Of a stretch of DNA of 64,000 nucleotides, positions 9,937-19,148 are shown in pieces. Position 1 is the stretch's first letter. Every line of letters starts with the position of its first letter. Under the pieces are notes generated by a model. The model saw only the letters and a list, made by a program, of their open reading frames with translations, was not told where the DNA came from and ran no database searches. This stretch comes from Rhodobacteraceae bacterium IMCC1909 (GTDB lineage Bacteria; Pseudomonadota; Alphaproteobacteria; Rhodobacterales; Rhodobacteraceae), in NCBI GenBank assembly GCA_030704425.1, contig JAPDHM010000002.1:1269864-1333863 (forward strand), written 5' to 3'. The translations under genes were made by a program, and so were the position numbers.

Positions 9937-10794
9937 TTGCAGGCTGACCAGATGACACAGTCTCTCAAAACCTTCACCAGCCTTTGGGCCATGCAGCCGC
10001 ACGATCAAACTGGGATTAAACTGTCCTATGAGCAGGTGTGCGAAATGGTGGCGGAGGCCGGTTACGACGGGATGGCGATTGATCTGGGAGCCGGTGATGT
10101 GGCACAAGCCCATGAGGTAAGGCCGCATATGGAGCGTTATGGCCTAACGCCTTTGATTGTTGCCTTTCCCAAGAGTGTTGAAAGCCTGCGCGAAACGCTG
10201 GTGATGGCGAAGGATTTTGGCAGCCCTTTTGTGGATGTGATTGGTCAGGTGATGCCACTTAGCGTTGATGGGATGATCCCCGTGATCCGGCAATGGATGG
10301 ATATGGCCGATGAGATTGGCGTTCCCGTACAATTTGAAACCCACCGCAATTGCATCACCAATGATCTTTATTCCACACTTTGCCTGCTTGATGCCATCCC
10401 GGAGATGCGGATATGTGCGGATTTGAGCCACTATGTGGTGGACCGCGAATTTTGGTTTCCCCTTTCGGAGCGTGACATGGGGTTGATCAGCCGCATTTTG
10501 CAGCGCTCAGACAGTTTTCAAGGCCGGGTGGCCAGTCGTCAGCAAATTCAACTACAATTGGATTTTCCGCAGCACCAAAAATGGGTTGAACTGTTCAAAG
10601 GATGGTGGCGCGAAGGGATGCAAGATTGGCGCCGGCGCGCGGAGGGTGATTGCACCTTCCTATGCGAGCTTGGCCCGCCGGAATATGCGATGACCGATGC
10701 CCAGGGGCGTGAGATGTCCAACCGCTGGGAAGAGGCTTTGCAGATTAAAGCTTGGGTCGCAGAGATTTGGCAAGAGCTCGGTGGCGATCGTTAA
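9937..10794 (+). CDS. Sugar phosphate isomerase/epimerase family (TIM barrel)
   Basis: A xylose-isomerase-like TIM barrel protein of 285 residues. Visible elements include AGYDGMAIDLGAGD, VPVQFETHRNCITNDL (the strand carrying a metal-ligand Glu) and MRICADLSHYVV (Asp and His ligands), and ELGPPEYAMTD near the end. These match the usual E-D-H-E metal site of the family, whose members isomerise or epimerise sugars, inosose or hydroxypyruvate. The substrate is unknown. The longest frame begins at a TTG with AGGA ten bases before it; an ATG at 9952 (MTQSLKTF) is an equally plausible start. It is convergent with the ureohydrolase gene, with 7 bases between their stops. Confidence 0.8.
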   Translation: MQADQMTQSLKTFTSLWAMQPHDQTGIKLSYEQVCEMVAEAGYDGMAIDLGAGDVAQAHEVRPHMERYGLTPLIVAFPKSVESLRETLVMAKDFGSPFVDVIGQVMPLSVDGMIPVIRQWMDMADEIGVPVQFETHRNCITNDLYSTLCLLDAIPEMRICADLSHYVVDREFWFPLSERDMGLISRILQRSDSFQGRVASRQQIQLQLDFPQHQKWVELFKGWWREGMQDWRRRAEGDCTFLCELGPPEYAMTDAQGREMSNRWEEALQIKAWVAEIWQELGGDR

Positions 10795-10801
10795 AAGCCG
10801 C

Positions 10802-11755
10802 TCATCGCCTTTGGTGAAAAATAAAGCCGATGAAATTCAAGAGCAATTGCGCTGCAAGAATTTGTGTGCTGTCCGTTGGGTCATAGGCCGGTGCCACTTC
10901 AACCAGATCAATTCCGGCGACATGCCCGCGCTGGGCCAGACCCTGTAAAATTTCCAACACGTCGTAATAGAGAAACCCGCCGTGGCTTGGCGTGCCGGTG
11001 CCCGGGGCGATGGAGGGGCAGAAGGCGTCGACATCGATGGTGACATAGTAGCGCGCTCCGGCTGGGATTCGCTCCAGCACTGCCTCAAGCCCTAATGCTC
11101 GCACTTGCCGCACCGACAGGATGTCAGACCCGCGGGCCCTTGCGTCATCATAGCCTTCTTTCGCGGTGGAGCTGACGTTGCGAATGCCCAGCTGTGTCAT
11201 GCCACTGACCCATGGTTTTTCAATTGCGCGGCGCATGGGATTGCCATGGCCCGCAGTCACCCCGTGACGGCTATCCACAAAATCCAAATGGGCGTCAATC
11301 TGAACCACATGCACGGGCTCTTGCTCGGAAAAGGCGTTGATGCAAGGGATATTGATGGAATGATCCCCGCCGATCACCACTGGCAGCGCGCCGGCGGCCA
11401 AAATCTTGCGCACACCAAATTCAATATTGGCATGGCTTTCATCAGTTTTCGTATGGATGATATCGGCATCACCCAAATCAACGATCCGCACGTCGCTTGC
11501 GAGGTATGTCGCGTCATCCTCATGGTCATAGGCACCGGCATGACCGAAGGAAAATAGAGTTGAGGCTTCGCGGACTGCGCGCGGACCGAAGCGCGCACCG
11601 GGGCGCCATTGGGTTCCAAAATCGAAGGGAGCACCCAAAATTGCTACATCGGCCTCAATCGCATCCCAATCTGCGACATAGGGGCGTTTGCCAAAAGTGG
11701 AAATCCCAACAAAAGGCAAGTTCAGCCGCCCGGCTTCATAACCATGATCTGACAT
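10802..11755 (-). CDS. speB: Agmatinase / arginase-family ureohydrolase
   Basis: This 317-residue binuclear-manganese ureohydrolase shows the complete metal-binding signature: GGDHSINIP, then QIDAHLDFVD and TIDVDAFCPSIAPGTGTP, with the typical PGARFGPRAVREAS near the N terminus. Agmatinase cleaves agmatine to putrescine and urea. Some roseobacter members act on guanidinobutyrate or other guanidino compounds, so substrate assignment is tentative even though the family is clear. It is transcribed leftward, alone, from a region without other genes. Confidence 0.85.
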   Translation of the reverse strand: MSDHGYEAGRLNLPFVGISTFGKRPYVADWDAIEADVAILGAPFDFGTQWRPGARFGPRAVREASTLFSFGHAGAYDHEDDATYLASDVRIVDLGDADIIHTKTDESHANIEFGVRKILAAGALPVVIGGDHSINIPCINAFSEQEPVHVVQIDAHLDFVDSRHGVTAGHGNPMRRAIEKPWVSGMTQLGIRNVSSTAKEGYDDARARGSDILSVRQVRALGLEAVLERIPAGARYYVTIDVDAFCPSIAPGTGTPSHGGFLYYDVLEILQGLAQRGHVAGIDLVEVAPAYDPTDSTQILAAQLLLNFIGFIFHQRR

Positions 11756-12401
11756 AGAGGCTCCGTTTCGCTTTTACTGGACTAGTGTTGTGCGATTGGG
11801 CTGAAAATGTCGATGAAAAATTGGAGCGAAAAGAGTGAACGCGCCTGCGGCGGGCGTAGGTGAGGGTGAGGGTGGCCACAGACGCGTTCTATCCCATTTT
11901 GCGGAGGGTTTGGCAGGCAAGGGTGGCCTGATCCACTCCGGTGTGGGAACTGTATGTTCTTGTCCCCTTCCAAAAGGGGCTGCAGCAAGTGATGAGGTCA
12001 GGATCACGAAAGAGATGCGACATTGAGGCCGGTGCCATATGGCGTGGCTTTGCCTATTTCGTCCCACCCGCCTTTGCCTCATTGCGCGCTACACTGACAC
12101 CGCTAAAGGAAGCTTTCGGCTAATGTAATTGCGCTATAGTATACAAATTTGTGCGAATGCGCTTAAATTACTTGTTTAAATTGCATTGGCAGGTCATTTA
12201 TTAACCTTTCTTTCACAACTTATTTTGGCTGGTGTTGACGCAGTGCACGGCCTCTGCTTTGGAGGCTGCCAATAGATCATTTGGCTGCACAATTTGAGCA
12301 AAAACGCTCAAAATCATCCCTACTGAAACGACAAAACTACGTGGTATATATCAAAAGCATTGCAATGCGGTGGGAGTTGGAAAATATAGGCACTGTATTT
12401 T
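11756..12401. other. 645-base region without a convincing gene
   Basis: This is the divergent region between the ureohydrolase and an HTH regulator. Three short overlapping frames around 11774-12123 have Pro/His/Arg-rich translations typical of chance frames in GC-rich DNA. The right half (12120-12400) becomes AT-rich and probably carries the regulator's promoter. I see no recognisable RNA gene. Confidence 0.4.
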
Positions 12402-13233
12402 ATGCGTTTATCTGATCATGATTTTTTAATTTGGGCGAATTTTATGACTGAATTTGGCGAGAATCTGAGATGGCTCTGCGGTCTCAGGAAATCTGTATCC
12501 TTTGTTGCCCGCGAATTGGGGATAAACCGTCAGCAATTCGGTTGCTACGTGAACAATAAGTCCTATCCCAATACCCATAACTTGATCGTCATTTGTGACT
12601 ATTTCAATGTGCAAGCCGCAGATTTTGAGTTGCCGCACAGCGAATTTTCTCAGAAATATCGCAAGGTGTCTTTGCTCAAACAGGGGCCTGCGCAGCGAAC
12701 CTTGGAGTTTCCACTGGATGCTTATTTTCGCCAGTCGCCGCGCCTTTTAGAACGTTTTTGTGGATATTATTTTATATATTTCAACACGAAGACCTGGCCA
12801 GATTACTATATGATTGCACTTTGTCGCATGTTCTCGCGTGAGGATGCAACCTTTTTGCGCTACATCATCCGAGGGCGCGAACCGCTTTTGGGCAATCGAA
12901 TATTGTTCAAAGGTGGCGGGCAGGCGGCGGAATTTGAACATAACCTATTTTTTTCAGTCCTATTCAAAACCCTTGGCTGGGCCTTTGGTGTCGGAGATCA
13001 TTTCAATTCGGGACTGGAAGCATACGGATCTGCTCCTAAGCCGCATGATGTCGACCCATATCGAGACAAATGAAATTCTATATAAAGCGCGCCTGGGGCG
13101 CCGCCTTGGACTTGGCACAGATCTTAGGGCGGGGCTAAAAGCCAGCGGCTTGGTCCGAAAGACATCACCGCGCGTCTCTACTATGATTCGCGACATACTG
13201 GAGGGGCTGGATTTTCATGTCCACACTGTTTGA
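12402..13233 (+). pseudogene. XRE-type HTH regulator, probably frameshifted
   Basis: The first frame (12402-13073, 223 residues) begins with a helix-turn-helix domain: FGENLRWLCGLRKSVSFVARELGINRQQFGCYVNNKSYPNTHNLIVICDYFNV, typical of XRE regulators that bind operators as dimers. The downstream part is an uncharacterised ligand or dimer domain. In the last third the translation (SGLEAYGSAPKPHDVDPYRDK) loses quality, while the next frame over the same bases reads PLVSEIISIRDWKHTDLLLSRMMSTHIETNEILYKARLGRRLGLGTDL and continues to 13233. That second reading looks like the true C terminus, so a +1 or -1 slip near 12970-13050 is likely. If the shift is real, the protein is damaged. Confidence 0.5.
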
Positions 13234-13359
13234 GCTTGAGTCTGCGACATGCTCGAAACGCTCTGCGCAGCTCTTTGCGGAAAATTGATTTGAGAGGTAA
13301 AAATCTACGATTTACCCCTTGTGGTTTGCGTGGCGAGGGTCTAGCTAACAGGAACCTGG

Positions 13360-13436
<77 letters not shown>

Positions 13437-13956
13437 ATACTAACCAAATTATTGCAATGTAATATCGCCCTAACGGGCGGTTCTTGCATTTTGGCACCCT
13501 CAGAAATTGCCGCGTTGATTGCCGCCTCTAAACATTCCCTGGCGTCCGTCGACTCTCTGATTGAGGGAAAAGCCAGTGATAAAGCTACATCTGATGTGAA
13601 TACTCCCGCAACAATCATAGCTTGACTGTTCCCCGAGCTAAGCATTCCTGTGAGGCGTCGGCCATCTTGTTTGGGGGGTTATTTAACCCAATCCAAACAG
13701 ATGAAACACGCCAGTCTCACCCTGGACTCCCATTTTAGGGCCCCGCGTTTCGGACCGCGGGCCTTTAGTGTTGGGAGTGTAAATTCATTCTGGGATAATT
13801 TTGTTTGGTAACGCCATCTCTATTCTCGCACTCATTTCAAGCTAAACCGTGCCGCTGCTCCCGCTGACTGGCGTCAACTATTGAGCGCATAGATTTAGGC
13901 TGCACCAGCAATTCGATGCGAGTTCTCATTCGTCTGACAGCACCCTCGCCATTGCA
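13437..13956. other. Gene-poor region after tRNA-fMet
   Basis: About 520 bases with no gene I can support. A 76-codon minus-strand frame at 13415-13645 reads partly well (MIVAGVFTSDVALSLAFPSIRES) but runs into the tRNA, so it is at best a relic. A GC-rich hairpin (GGCCCCGCG with CGCGGGCC) at about 13738-13763 followed by TTTAG could be a weak terminator for the tRNA transcript. Confidence 0.35.
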
Positions 13957-14202
13957 CTAGCCAATCATTTTAGCCATCGCACTTGCGGTTTCCGAGGTGA
14001 ACCAAGGCACAGGCCCAGTCATTCCACTTTTTGCAATCTCGGCCTTTAGAGCTCCAATAGCGTGCTGACGATTTTGATATTTTATCGTTGCATATGCTTT
14101 TGGAGGTATTTGAGCATAGTCTCGTGCAATTTTTAGTGCCTGCTCCAATACATCGCCGGCTTGGACCAATTCATCCACTATTGCTGCCCCCTCTGGGTGG
14201 CT
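13957..14202 (-). pseudogene. Crotonase (enoyl-CoA hydratase/isomerase) C-terminal remnant
   Basis: The minus-strand frame reads EGAAIVDELVQAGDVLEQALKIARDYAQIPPKAYATIKYQNRQHAI, which matches the C-terminal part of crotonase-fold proteins (GLVDELVPPGELLERALELARELA followed by the helical 'PxAYxxxK' tail). Only about 80 residues remain, and the N-terminal 170 residues with the oxyanion-hole sequences are missing. The remnant's upstream end is fused to the 3' end of hydroxypyruvate isomerase in another frame, so a deletion joined the two genes. Confidence 0.6.
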
Positions 14203-14990
14203 TTTTGCGTTTGTTCGGATGATTGAGGCCTGAGAGTGTGCATCCAATCCAAACTGTTCTCAGTGACCCCATCGGGGTGGTATTCGGCGCCTAGGGGGCG
14301 GGTCCAGCCGAACGCCTCTATGGCTGCGAAAACCTGTGTATAGTCCAATGTGCCTTGATCGGGACTTTTGCGGTTGGGGAGTGAGGCAAATTGAATGTGG
14401 CCGATGAGGGGAAGCCGGGCCTGCAATTGGGTGATGACATCGCCCTCGCTGCGCCCAACATGATAGCAATCAAACATCAATTTGAGGTTGGGTTGATTGA
14501 CTAATGTAATAATCTCTTCGGCCTGCGCTAAGCTGTTGAGGAAATACCCCGGCGCATCGTAGCGATTGAGCGGCTCGATCAAAATCGTGATTTCACTTTG
14601 CTGGGCCTGGTGGCATGCATGGGTGAGCGCCGCGCAAAAGCTTGCCTGCGCGGCAGCTCCCGAGGCTATGCCGGCCATCACATGCAGGCTGCGCGCCCCA
14701 ATGTCGTCGGCAAAACTCAAAGATTGGTCAATAACTGCTCGTGCGAGGGCTTCGTGTCCGGGGAGGGCGCTGAGACCGAATTGGCCGATGCCGCCTGCAG
14801 ATTTAGGCGTGTTGAGCCCTAACATTTCAAACCCTGTTTCCTTTAAGGCGGCCCTGATCTCTGCCTTTGGCGTGGCGTAAGGCCAATGGCATTCCACAGC
14901 CTCAAACCCTGCGGCCTTGGCGGCGCGAATGGCGGCGGGCAAAGGCAGATCGGCCCAAAGAAAGCCAAGGTTGGCTGAGAATGTCACCAT
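14178..14990 (-). CDS. hyi: Hydroxypyruvate isomerase family protein
   Basis: This 270-residue TIM-barrel protein belongs to the Hyi/OtnI group. It begins MVTFSANLGFLWADLPLPAAIRAAKAAGFEAVECHWPY, the usual start of these enzymes, and carries ITILIEPLNRYDAPGYFL (metal-ligand Glu), LMFDCYHVGRSEGD (Asp and His ligands), HIQFASLPNRKSPDQGTLDY and GAEYHPDG (final Glu). Members interconvert hydroxypyruvate and tartronate semialdehyde, or isomerise 2-oxo-tetronate. The last ~20 residues (TLRPQSSEQTQKATQRGQQ) look unlike the family and lie at the junction with the crotonase remnant, so the C terminus is probably non-native. The active site is intact. Confidence 0.85.
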   Translation of the reverse strand: MVTFSANLGFLWADLPLPAAIRAAKAAGFEAVECHWPYATPKAEIRAALKETGFEMLGLNTPKSAGGIGQFGLSALPGHEALARAVIDQSLSFADDIGARSLHVMAGIASGAAAQASFCAALTHACHQAQQSEITILIEPLNRYDAPGYFLNSLAQAEEIITLVNQPNLKLMFDCYHVGRSEGDVITQLQARLPLIGHIQFASLPNRKSPDQGTLDYTQVFAAIEAFGWTRPLGAEYHPDGVTENSLDWMHTLRPQSSEQTQKATQRGQQ

Positions 14991-15204
14991 GCTGGAGTTC
15001 CAAAGCTGGGGTCAGATCCGCTTGGCTCTGATGTGAAGGCGGGCGGCGGGCGCCATAGGGTGCAGATTAGGGCGGCGGCGAAGGTGGTGCAAGCTATCTG
15101 GCCACCAGCTGGGTTTTGCGCCGCGCCGGTCATGTAGCGGCTTTTCATTGCCTTGGACACTCCGTAAAAGGGGGCGATCGTCCTCTGAATGGTGAGTAGA
15201 CCCC

Positions 15205-15723
15205 GTGGCCCCTGTTTGTGACCTTGAAAGCGCTGTGCCAGTGCCTTGGCGCCTTACCGCCAAAACCGAGGCGATGACCGCTGAAATCGCGGTATCCCTG
15301 GCGGAGTTGCTCGGCCCGGGCGATGTGGTGCTTTTGCAGGGCGGCTTGGCTGCGGGCAAGACCTACTTCACGCGCCATCTTGTCCAAGCGCTTGGAACTC
15401 AGGACGATATATCCAGCCCCACCTATACGATCGCCAATATCTATCAGACAAAGCGATGTGATGTGTTGCATGTGGATGCCTACCGCCTGTCTGGCGTGCA
15501 GGAATTTTACAATCTGGGGCTTGAAGAGGAGATTGAAACCGCCATCTCAATCATAGAATGGGGCGGCCGGATTGAGGAGGCCTTTGATGCATATCTGCAC
15601 ATCACCTTCTCGGCAGTTCCTGAGCAGGACGGCGCACGGGTTTTGGAGATTGCAGCTATGGGGCAGCGGGCCCTGCGTCTTTTGATGCAGTTTCAACAAA
15701 GGTGTTCGCGTGAATGGCTATGA
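15205..15723 (+). CDS. tsaE: tRNA t6A biosynthesis ATPase TsaE
   Basis: This 172-residue P-loop protein is the ATPase that drives the TsaB-TsaD complex through the t6A37 modification cycle. Walker A is GGLAAGKT at residues 46-53 (the family usually has GDLGAGKT, so the second Gly and the Asp differ slightly). SSPTYTIANIY is the conserved SPT switch, and HVDAYRL with GLEEEIE and IIEWGGRIEE are the later motifs. The start is a GTG at 15205; an internal ATG at 15274 would cut into the first helix, so the longer form is preferred. The stop overlaps the tsaB start by 10 bases, indicating translational coupling. Confidence 0.93.
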   Translation: MAPVCDLESAVPVPWRLTAKTEAMTAEIAVSLAELLGPGDVVLLQGGLAAGKTYFTRHLVQALGTQDDISSPTYTIANIYQTKRCDVLHVDAYRLSGVQEFYNLGLEEEIETAISIIEWGGRIEEAFDAYLHITFSAVPEQDGARVLEIAAMGQRALRLLMQFQQRCSREWL

Positions 15724-16367
15724 TGTCGCTTTTGTTGCAAAATTCTGCCGGTCAAATGGCTGTTGGTTTGGGAGAGGGCGACCAGCTTATCTTCGACAGC
15801 TCGCGTGATGCCGATTTGGTGGGCTTGCGCAATGTGCAGGCCCATGTGCAAGCGGGATTGGATCAAAGTGGCAAGGCGATGTCCGACGTGGGCCGTGTAT
15901 TTGTGGATATTGGGCCCGGTGGGCTGGGTGCGACCCGCACCACTGTGGCCTTTGCCAATGCTTTGGGCTTCGCCGCTTCGATCCCGGTGATCGGTCTGCA
16001 TGCCTTTGAGCTGATTGGCCGCCATGTATCAGCGGGCGGGGAGCGGCCGGTGGTGTGTATTCGTCCTGCCGCGCGCCCAAACTACTACATCGGAAAATTC
16101 GAAGCCGGTGTGCTGTCATACTTTCAGTTTAAGGATGTTGAGGCGGTGAAAGAGTTTGTGCGCGCGCATCGACACATTGCGGATTTCGCCGGGAAATTTG
16201 CCTTCCCCAATGTCGAAAATGCGCCCGATGAGACCTGGCCGGTGTCACAGGGAAACTCTGCGTCTATGGAGTGTTTTCTAGCCTTAGGATTGGAAAAATA
16301 TCAAACATCCCCGCGCAGCACGCGCGTGTTTCCAATCTCTGAAGATTTAAGTGTGACCGCGCAATGA
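15714..16367 (+). CDS. tsaB: tRNA t6A biosynthesis protein TsaB
   Basis: TsaB is an inactive TsaD homologue that forms the scaffold of the threonylcarbamoyltransferase complex. The 217-residue frame shows the ASKHA fold start MSLLLQNSAGQMAVGL (here with a divergent D/T motif), the strongly diagnostic DIGPGGLGATRTTVAFANALGFA block (family: GPGSFTGLRIGxxxAKGLA) and IRPAARPNYYIGKFE (family DARRGEVY). These are degraded relative to the consensus, as in many roseobacters. It overlaps tsaE by 10 bases at its start, and its stop overlaps the start of tsaC by 4 bases. Confidence 0.82.
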   Translation: MAMMSLLLQNSAGQMAVGLGEGDQLIFDSSRDADLVGLRNVQAHVQAGLDQSGKAMSDVGRVFVDIGPGGLGATRTTVAFANALGFAASIPVIGLHAFELIGRHVSAGGERPVVCIRPAARPNYYIGKFEAGVLSYFQFKDVEAVKEFVRAHRHIADFAGKFAFPNVENAPDETWPVSQGNSASMECFLALGLEKYQTSPRSTRVFPISEDLSVTAQ

Positions 16368-16993
16368 CCGGAGGCGCTTTGTCCAATGATTTGGCGAACG
16401 TGCCGCGCATCGTCGCGGCGTTGCGGGCCGGTGGAGTGGTGCTTTTACCAACGGATACGGTTTTAGGGCTTGCCACTGTGCCAAATATGCAGGCCGGTGT
16501 GGATCGCCTCTATGCATTAAAAGATAGGCCTCGGGCCAAGGCTCTTCCGATCATGGTGGCCACGTCAGAGCAGCTTGCCGATCTTGGCGTGATTCTCACA
16601 CCAACCATCGAGCAGGCTCTGGCCAGTCCTTTTGTGCCGGGCGCTCTGACGATTGCCGCAGAGATTGATCCCCAAACTTGCCCAGATTGGCTGGCCGGTC
16701 GCCGTGAGATCGCCTTTCGCATTCCTGATGCGCCGCTCTTGCTGGTACTTTTGCGCCAGGTTGGCCCGCTGTTGGTGACAAGTGCTAACCGTGCGGGCCA
16801 TCCGACACCGGCGAATGCGACTGGGGTTCTCGCGCAATTGACGGATGCGCCGGATTTGGTGGTGGAAGGGCCGGCAGGAGCGGACGTGGCCTCAACCTTG
16901 ATCAATTGCACCCAGTCTCCCGCTGTGATTGAGCGTTTGGGCGCAATATCACAGGCGCAATTGGCTGAATATTTGGAGGTGCGCCATGGATAA
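16364..16993 (+). CDS. tsaC: L-threonylcarbamoyladenylate synthase TsaC (YrdC/Sua5 family)
   Basis: This is the first enzyme of t6A synthesis, making threonylcarbamoyl-AMP from Thr, bicarbonate and ATP. The 209-residue YrdC domain shows AALRAGGVVLLPTDTVLGL, then RLYALKDRPRAKALPIMV (the Lys/Arg substrate-binding cluster), PGALTI (family PGPxTxI/V), EIAFRIPD (family RxPxH) and LLVTSANRAG (family TSANxSG). Like E. coli TsaC it lacks a C-terminal Sua5 domain. It overlaps tsaB by 4 bases (ATGA) and tsaD by 8. Confidence 0.9.
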   Translation: MTGGALSNDLANVPRIVAALRAGGVVLLPTDTVLGLATVPNMQAGVDRLYALKDRPRAKALPIMVATSEQLADLGVILTPTIEQALASPFVPGALTIAAEIDPQTCPDWLAGRREIAFRIPDAPLLLVLLRQVGPLLVTSANRAGHPTPANATGVLAQLTDAPDLVVEGPAGADVASTLINCTQSPAVIERLGAISQAQLAEYLEVRHG

Positions 16994-17978
16994 TTTTGTG
17001 CTGGGAATTGAAACCTCTTGCGATGATACCTCTGTGGCTTTGGTTGATCAAAATGGTCAGATTGCTGCGATTGAAACCGTTTCGCAATATGAGGTCCATT
17101 CGGAATTTGGCGGTGTTTATCCCGAATTGGCCAGCCGCGCACATCTCGAAGCCATTTTGCCCACCATTGAAACTGTCATGGCACAGGCCGGCGCAGGCCG
17201 CCTGGATCTTCGTGCCATTGGGGTTACGCGCGGGCCGGGGCTCATGGGATCGCTTTTGGTGGGCTTGTCGACAGCCCAGGCTTTGAGCATGGCTTGGAAT
17301 CTGCCCTGCTATGGAATTAACCATCTGCGGGGGCATATCCGCAGTGTGGATTTAGAAGAAAAACGCCTCACTTATCCGGCGCTTGTCATGCTGGTGTCGG
17401 GTGGGCACACGCTTTTGGCCTATCTTGAAGACCAACATTCCTATGAGCTTTTAGGCACCACGCGGGATGACTCAGTGGGGGAATGCTACGACAAGGTGGC
17501 TCGCACACTTGGGCTGGGAATGCCCGGCGGTCCGGCGATTGACCGTATGGCCGCCTCTGGCACCGCTCGGATAAAATTTCCACGGCCGATGATTCATTCC
17601 GGCTATGAATTTTCCTTCTCTGGGCTAAAATCTAGCGTGGCGCGCTATGTGGAAACCCATCCAGAGTTTGTAATCGATGACGTCGCGGCCTCCTTTGTGG
17701 ATGCCTGCTTGGACGTATTAGGGGCCAAGCTGCGCCGTGCCATCGCGCAAAAGGGACCCGCATCGCTGGCCGTGGTTGGCGGTGTGGCGGCAAGCCGCCA
17801 GCTGCGTGCGCATATGCAGCAGATTAGCGCGGAGACGGGTGTCTCCCTTTGCCTGCCGCCGCAAAAATGGGCAACAGATAATGCCGCGATGATCGCGCTT
17901 GCGACATGGGACTATATTGCCCAGAACGCGCCACAAGAATTAGATCCGAAACCCAACCTAAGGTTGTTTGACGCCTGA
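16986..17978 (+). CDS. tsaD: tRNA N6-adenosine threonylcarbamoyltransferase TsaD
   Basis: The catalytic subunit transfers threonylcarbamoyl to A37 of ANN-decoding tRNAs. The 330-residue protein begins MDNFVLGIETSCDDTSVALVD, exactly as the family does, with RAHLEAILP and NHLRGHIRSV supplying the metal-binding histidines. It continues with VSGGHTLL, GTTRDDSVGECYDKVARTLGLGMPGGPAIDRMA, FSFSGLKSSV, GGVAASRQLR and TDNAAMIA. A longer frame begins at 16929, but the ATG at 16986 fits the family start and overlaps the tsaC stop. The gene ends two bases from a convergent oxidoreductase. Confidence 0.96.
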   Translation: MDNFVLGIETSCDDTSVALVDQNGQIAAIETVSQYEVHSEFGGVYPELASRAHLEAILPTIETVMAQAGAGRLDLRAIGVTRGPGLMGSLLVGLSTAQALSMAWNLPCYGINHLRGHIRSVDLEEKRLTYPALVMLVSGGHTLLAYLEDQHSYELLGTTRDDSVGECYDKVARTLGLGMPGGPAIDRMAASGTARIKFPRPMIHSGYEFSFSGLKSSVARYVETHPEFVIDDVAASFVDACLDVLGAKLRRAIAQKGPASLAVVGGVAASRQLRAHMQQISAETGVSLCLPPQKWATDNAAMIALATWDYIAQNAPQELDPKPNLRLFDA

Positions 17979-17979
17979 C

Positions 17980-18963
17980 TTAAAGCCTGCTTAAAATATC
18001 CTGCGCAATGGAAAACCCGCTGGTAAAAGCGGCCTCTACACGCCCTCTAATGAGCCAATCTCCGCAGGCGCCACTTTTGAACGCATGATCTATGAAATGG
18101 GTTTCACCGGTGCGTTTTTGGCAATTTGCGTAGCGCCATTGGTGAATTGCCTTGTGGTCTGCATGGCTGACATCCTGGCCAGTCACCAAGCTTACCTGCT
18201 CTAGCAGGTATCGCAAAGCTTCATTGCGATCCATACTGTCGTGCTGTGTTGCCCAGCCATTGCTCGAGTGAACCAGCAGGGACGTCGCAGCATTACGGTC
18301 GGGTTTAGAGGAGTTAACTGAGATCCAGCTTATATCTTCACCACGCACTAAGGCGGCTTGGTAATCTAGTGCGAACCCGACCTCAAACCCGAGCATGAGC
18401 GTGAAGCATCCTTCCATTTGGGCAGTTTTAACCTTGGTGTAAAATGATGTATCTTCTGGCCATAATGCGGCAGTTTGTTGCGCAGGAATGGCCGAAACAA
18501 CCCAATCAAACTGCCCTAGGTCTTGACCGGAGTCACCTTTAAGCAACCAGCCTGTTGAAGTCTTGCGCACCGCGGTCACCGGCGTTCCCAGAGCGAGGCG
18601 CAGATCTTGGCTCAGGAATTTACCAACCGCATTCATACTTGGCGAACCGACATAATGAGGGTTTTGTGCATCCCATTGCCGCGATTTTGCAATTTGGCGA
18701 TTTTCAATTTCAACAAAGGTAGCGTTCCAGCATTTGATCACGCCCTGGCGCACCATGGGCGCCAAAAATTCTTTGAATGCGCTGGATTTTGCGCTGAAAA
18801 ATTGGCACCCATGGTCAAAACTATAGGGATCGGCACGCCGCGTCGCTAGGCGACCGCTTGGTCCTTTGGCCTTGTCGAACACCGTCACCTTGGCATGGTC
18901 ATGCAAGATATTTGCTGCCGTAAGACCCGATAGCCCGGCGCCAATGATTGCGATGTTTAACAT
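17980..18963 (-). CDS. NAD(P)/FAD-dependent oxidoreductase (renalase-like)
   Basis: This 327-residue flavoprotein begins with a Rossmann dinucleotide fold MLNIAIIGAGLSGLTAANIL (GxGxxG) followed by VFDKAKGPSGRLATRR, the GR...R motif of the monoamine-oxidase/renalase-type COG3380 group, and FDHGCQFFSAKS. The C-terminal FAD-contact region reads GDWLIRGRVEAAFTSGFSIA. COG3380 members are often found near photolyase genes, and a photolyase lies next door here on the same strand, 185 bases upstream. The substrate is unknown. No membrane or signal segment is present, so it should be cytoplasmic. Confidence 0.85.
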   Translation of the reverse strand: MLNIAIIGAGLSGLTAANILHDHAKVTVFDKAKGPSGRLATRRADPYSFDHGCQFFSAKSSAFKEFLAPMVRQGVIKCWNATFVEIENRQIAKSRQWDAQNPHYVGSPSMNAVGKFLSQDLRLALGTPVTAVRKTSTGWLLKGDSGQDLGQFDWVVSAIPAQQTAALWPEDTSFYTKVKTAQMEGCFTLMLGFEVGFALDYQAALVRGEDISWISVNSSKPDRNAATSLLVHSSNGWATQHDSMDRNEALRYLLEQVSLVTGQDVSHADHKAIHQWRYANCQKRTGETHFIDHAFKSGACGDWLIRGRVEAAFTSGFSIAQDILSRL

Positions 18964-19148
18964 GAAAATTCCAATACCCTTTAACTGCCGCCACTTGCCA
19001 TTTTTGACGTCAATATCTGCGATTGAAGGTCAGATATAGTGAGGCGGAATTTTATCAATATCACTAGAGTAATTTGGGCTATTAAAAATTGCTTGAAATG
19101 ACTTTGGTGGTTTTGGGTAAGGGCCATGTAATCGGATGTTTCGGGGCT

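Noticed and set aside
11774-12082. Pro/Arg-rich minus-strand frame upstream of the HTH gene
   Set aside because: The translation has chance-frame composition, and overlapping frames on both strands look equally poor.
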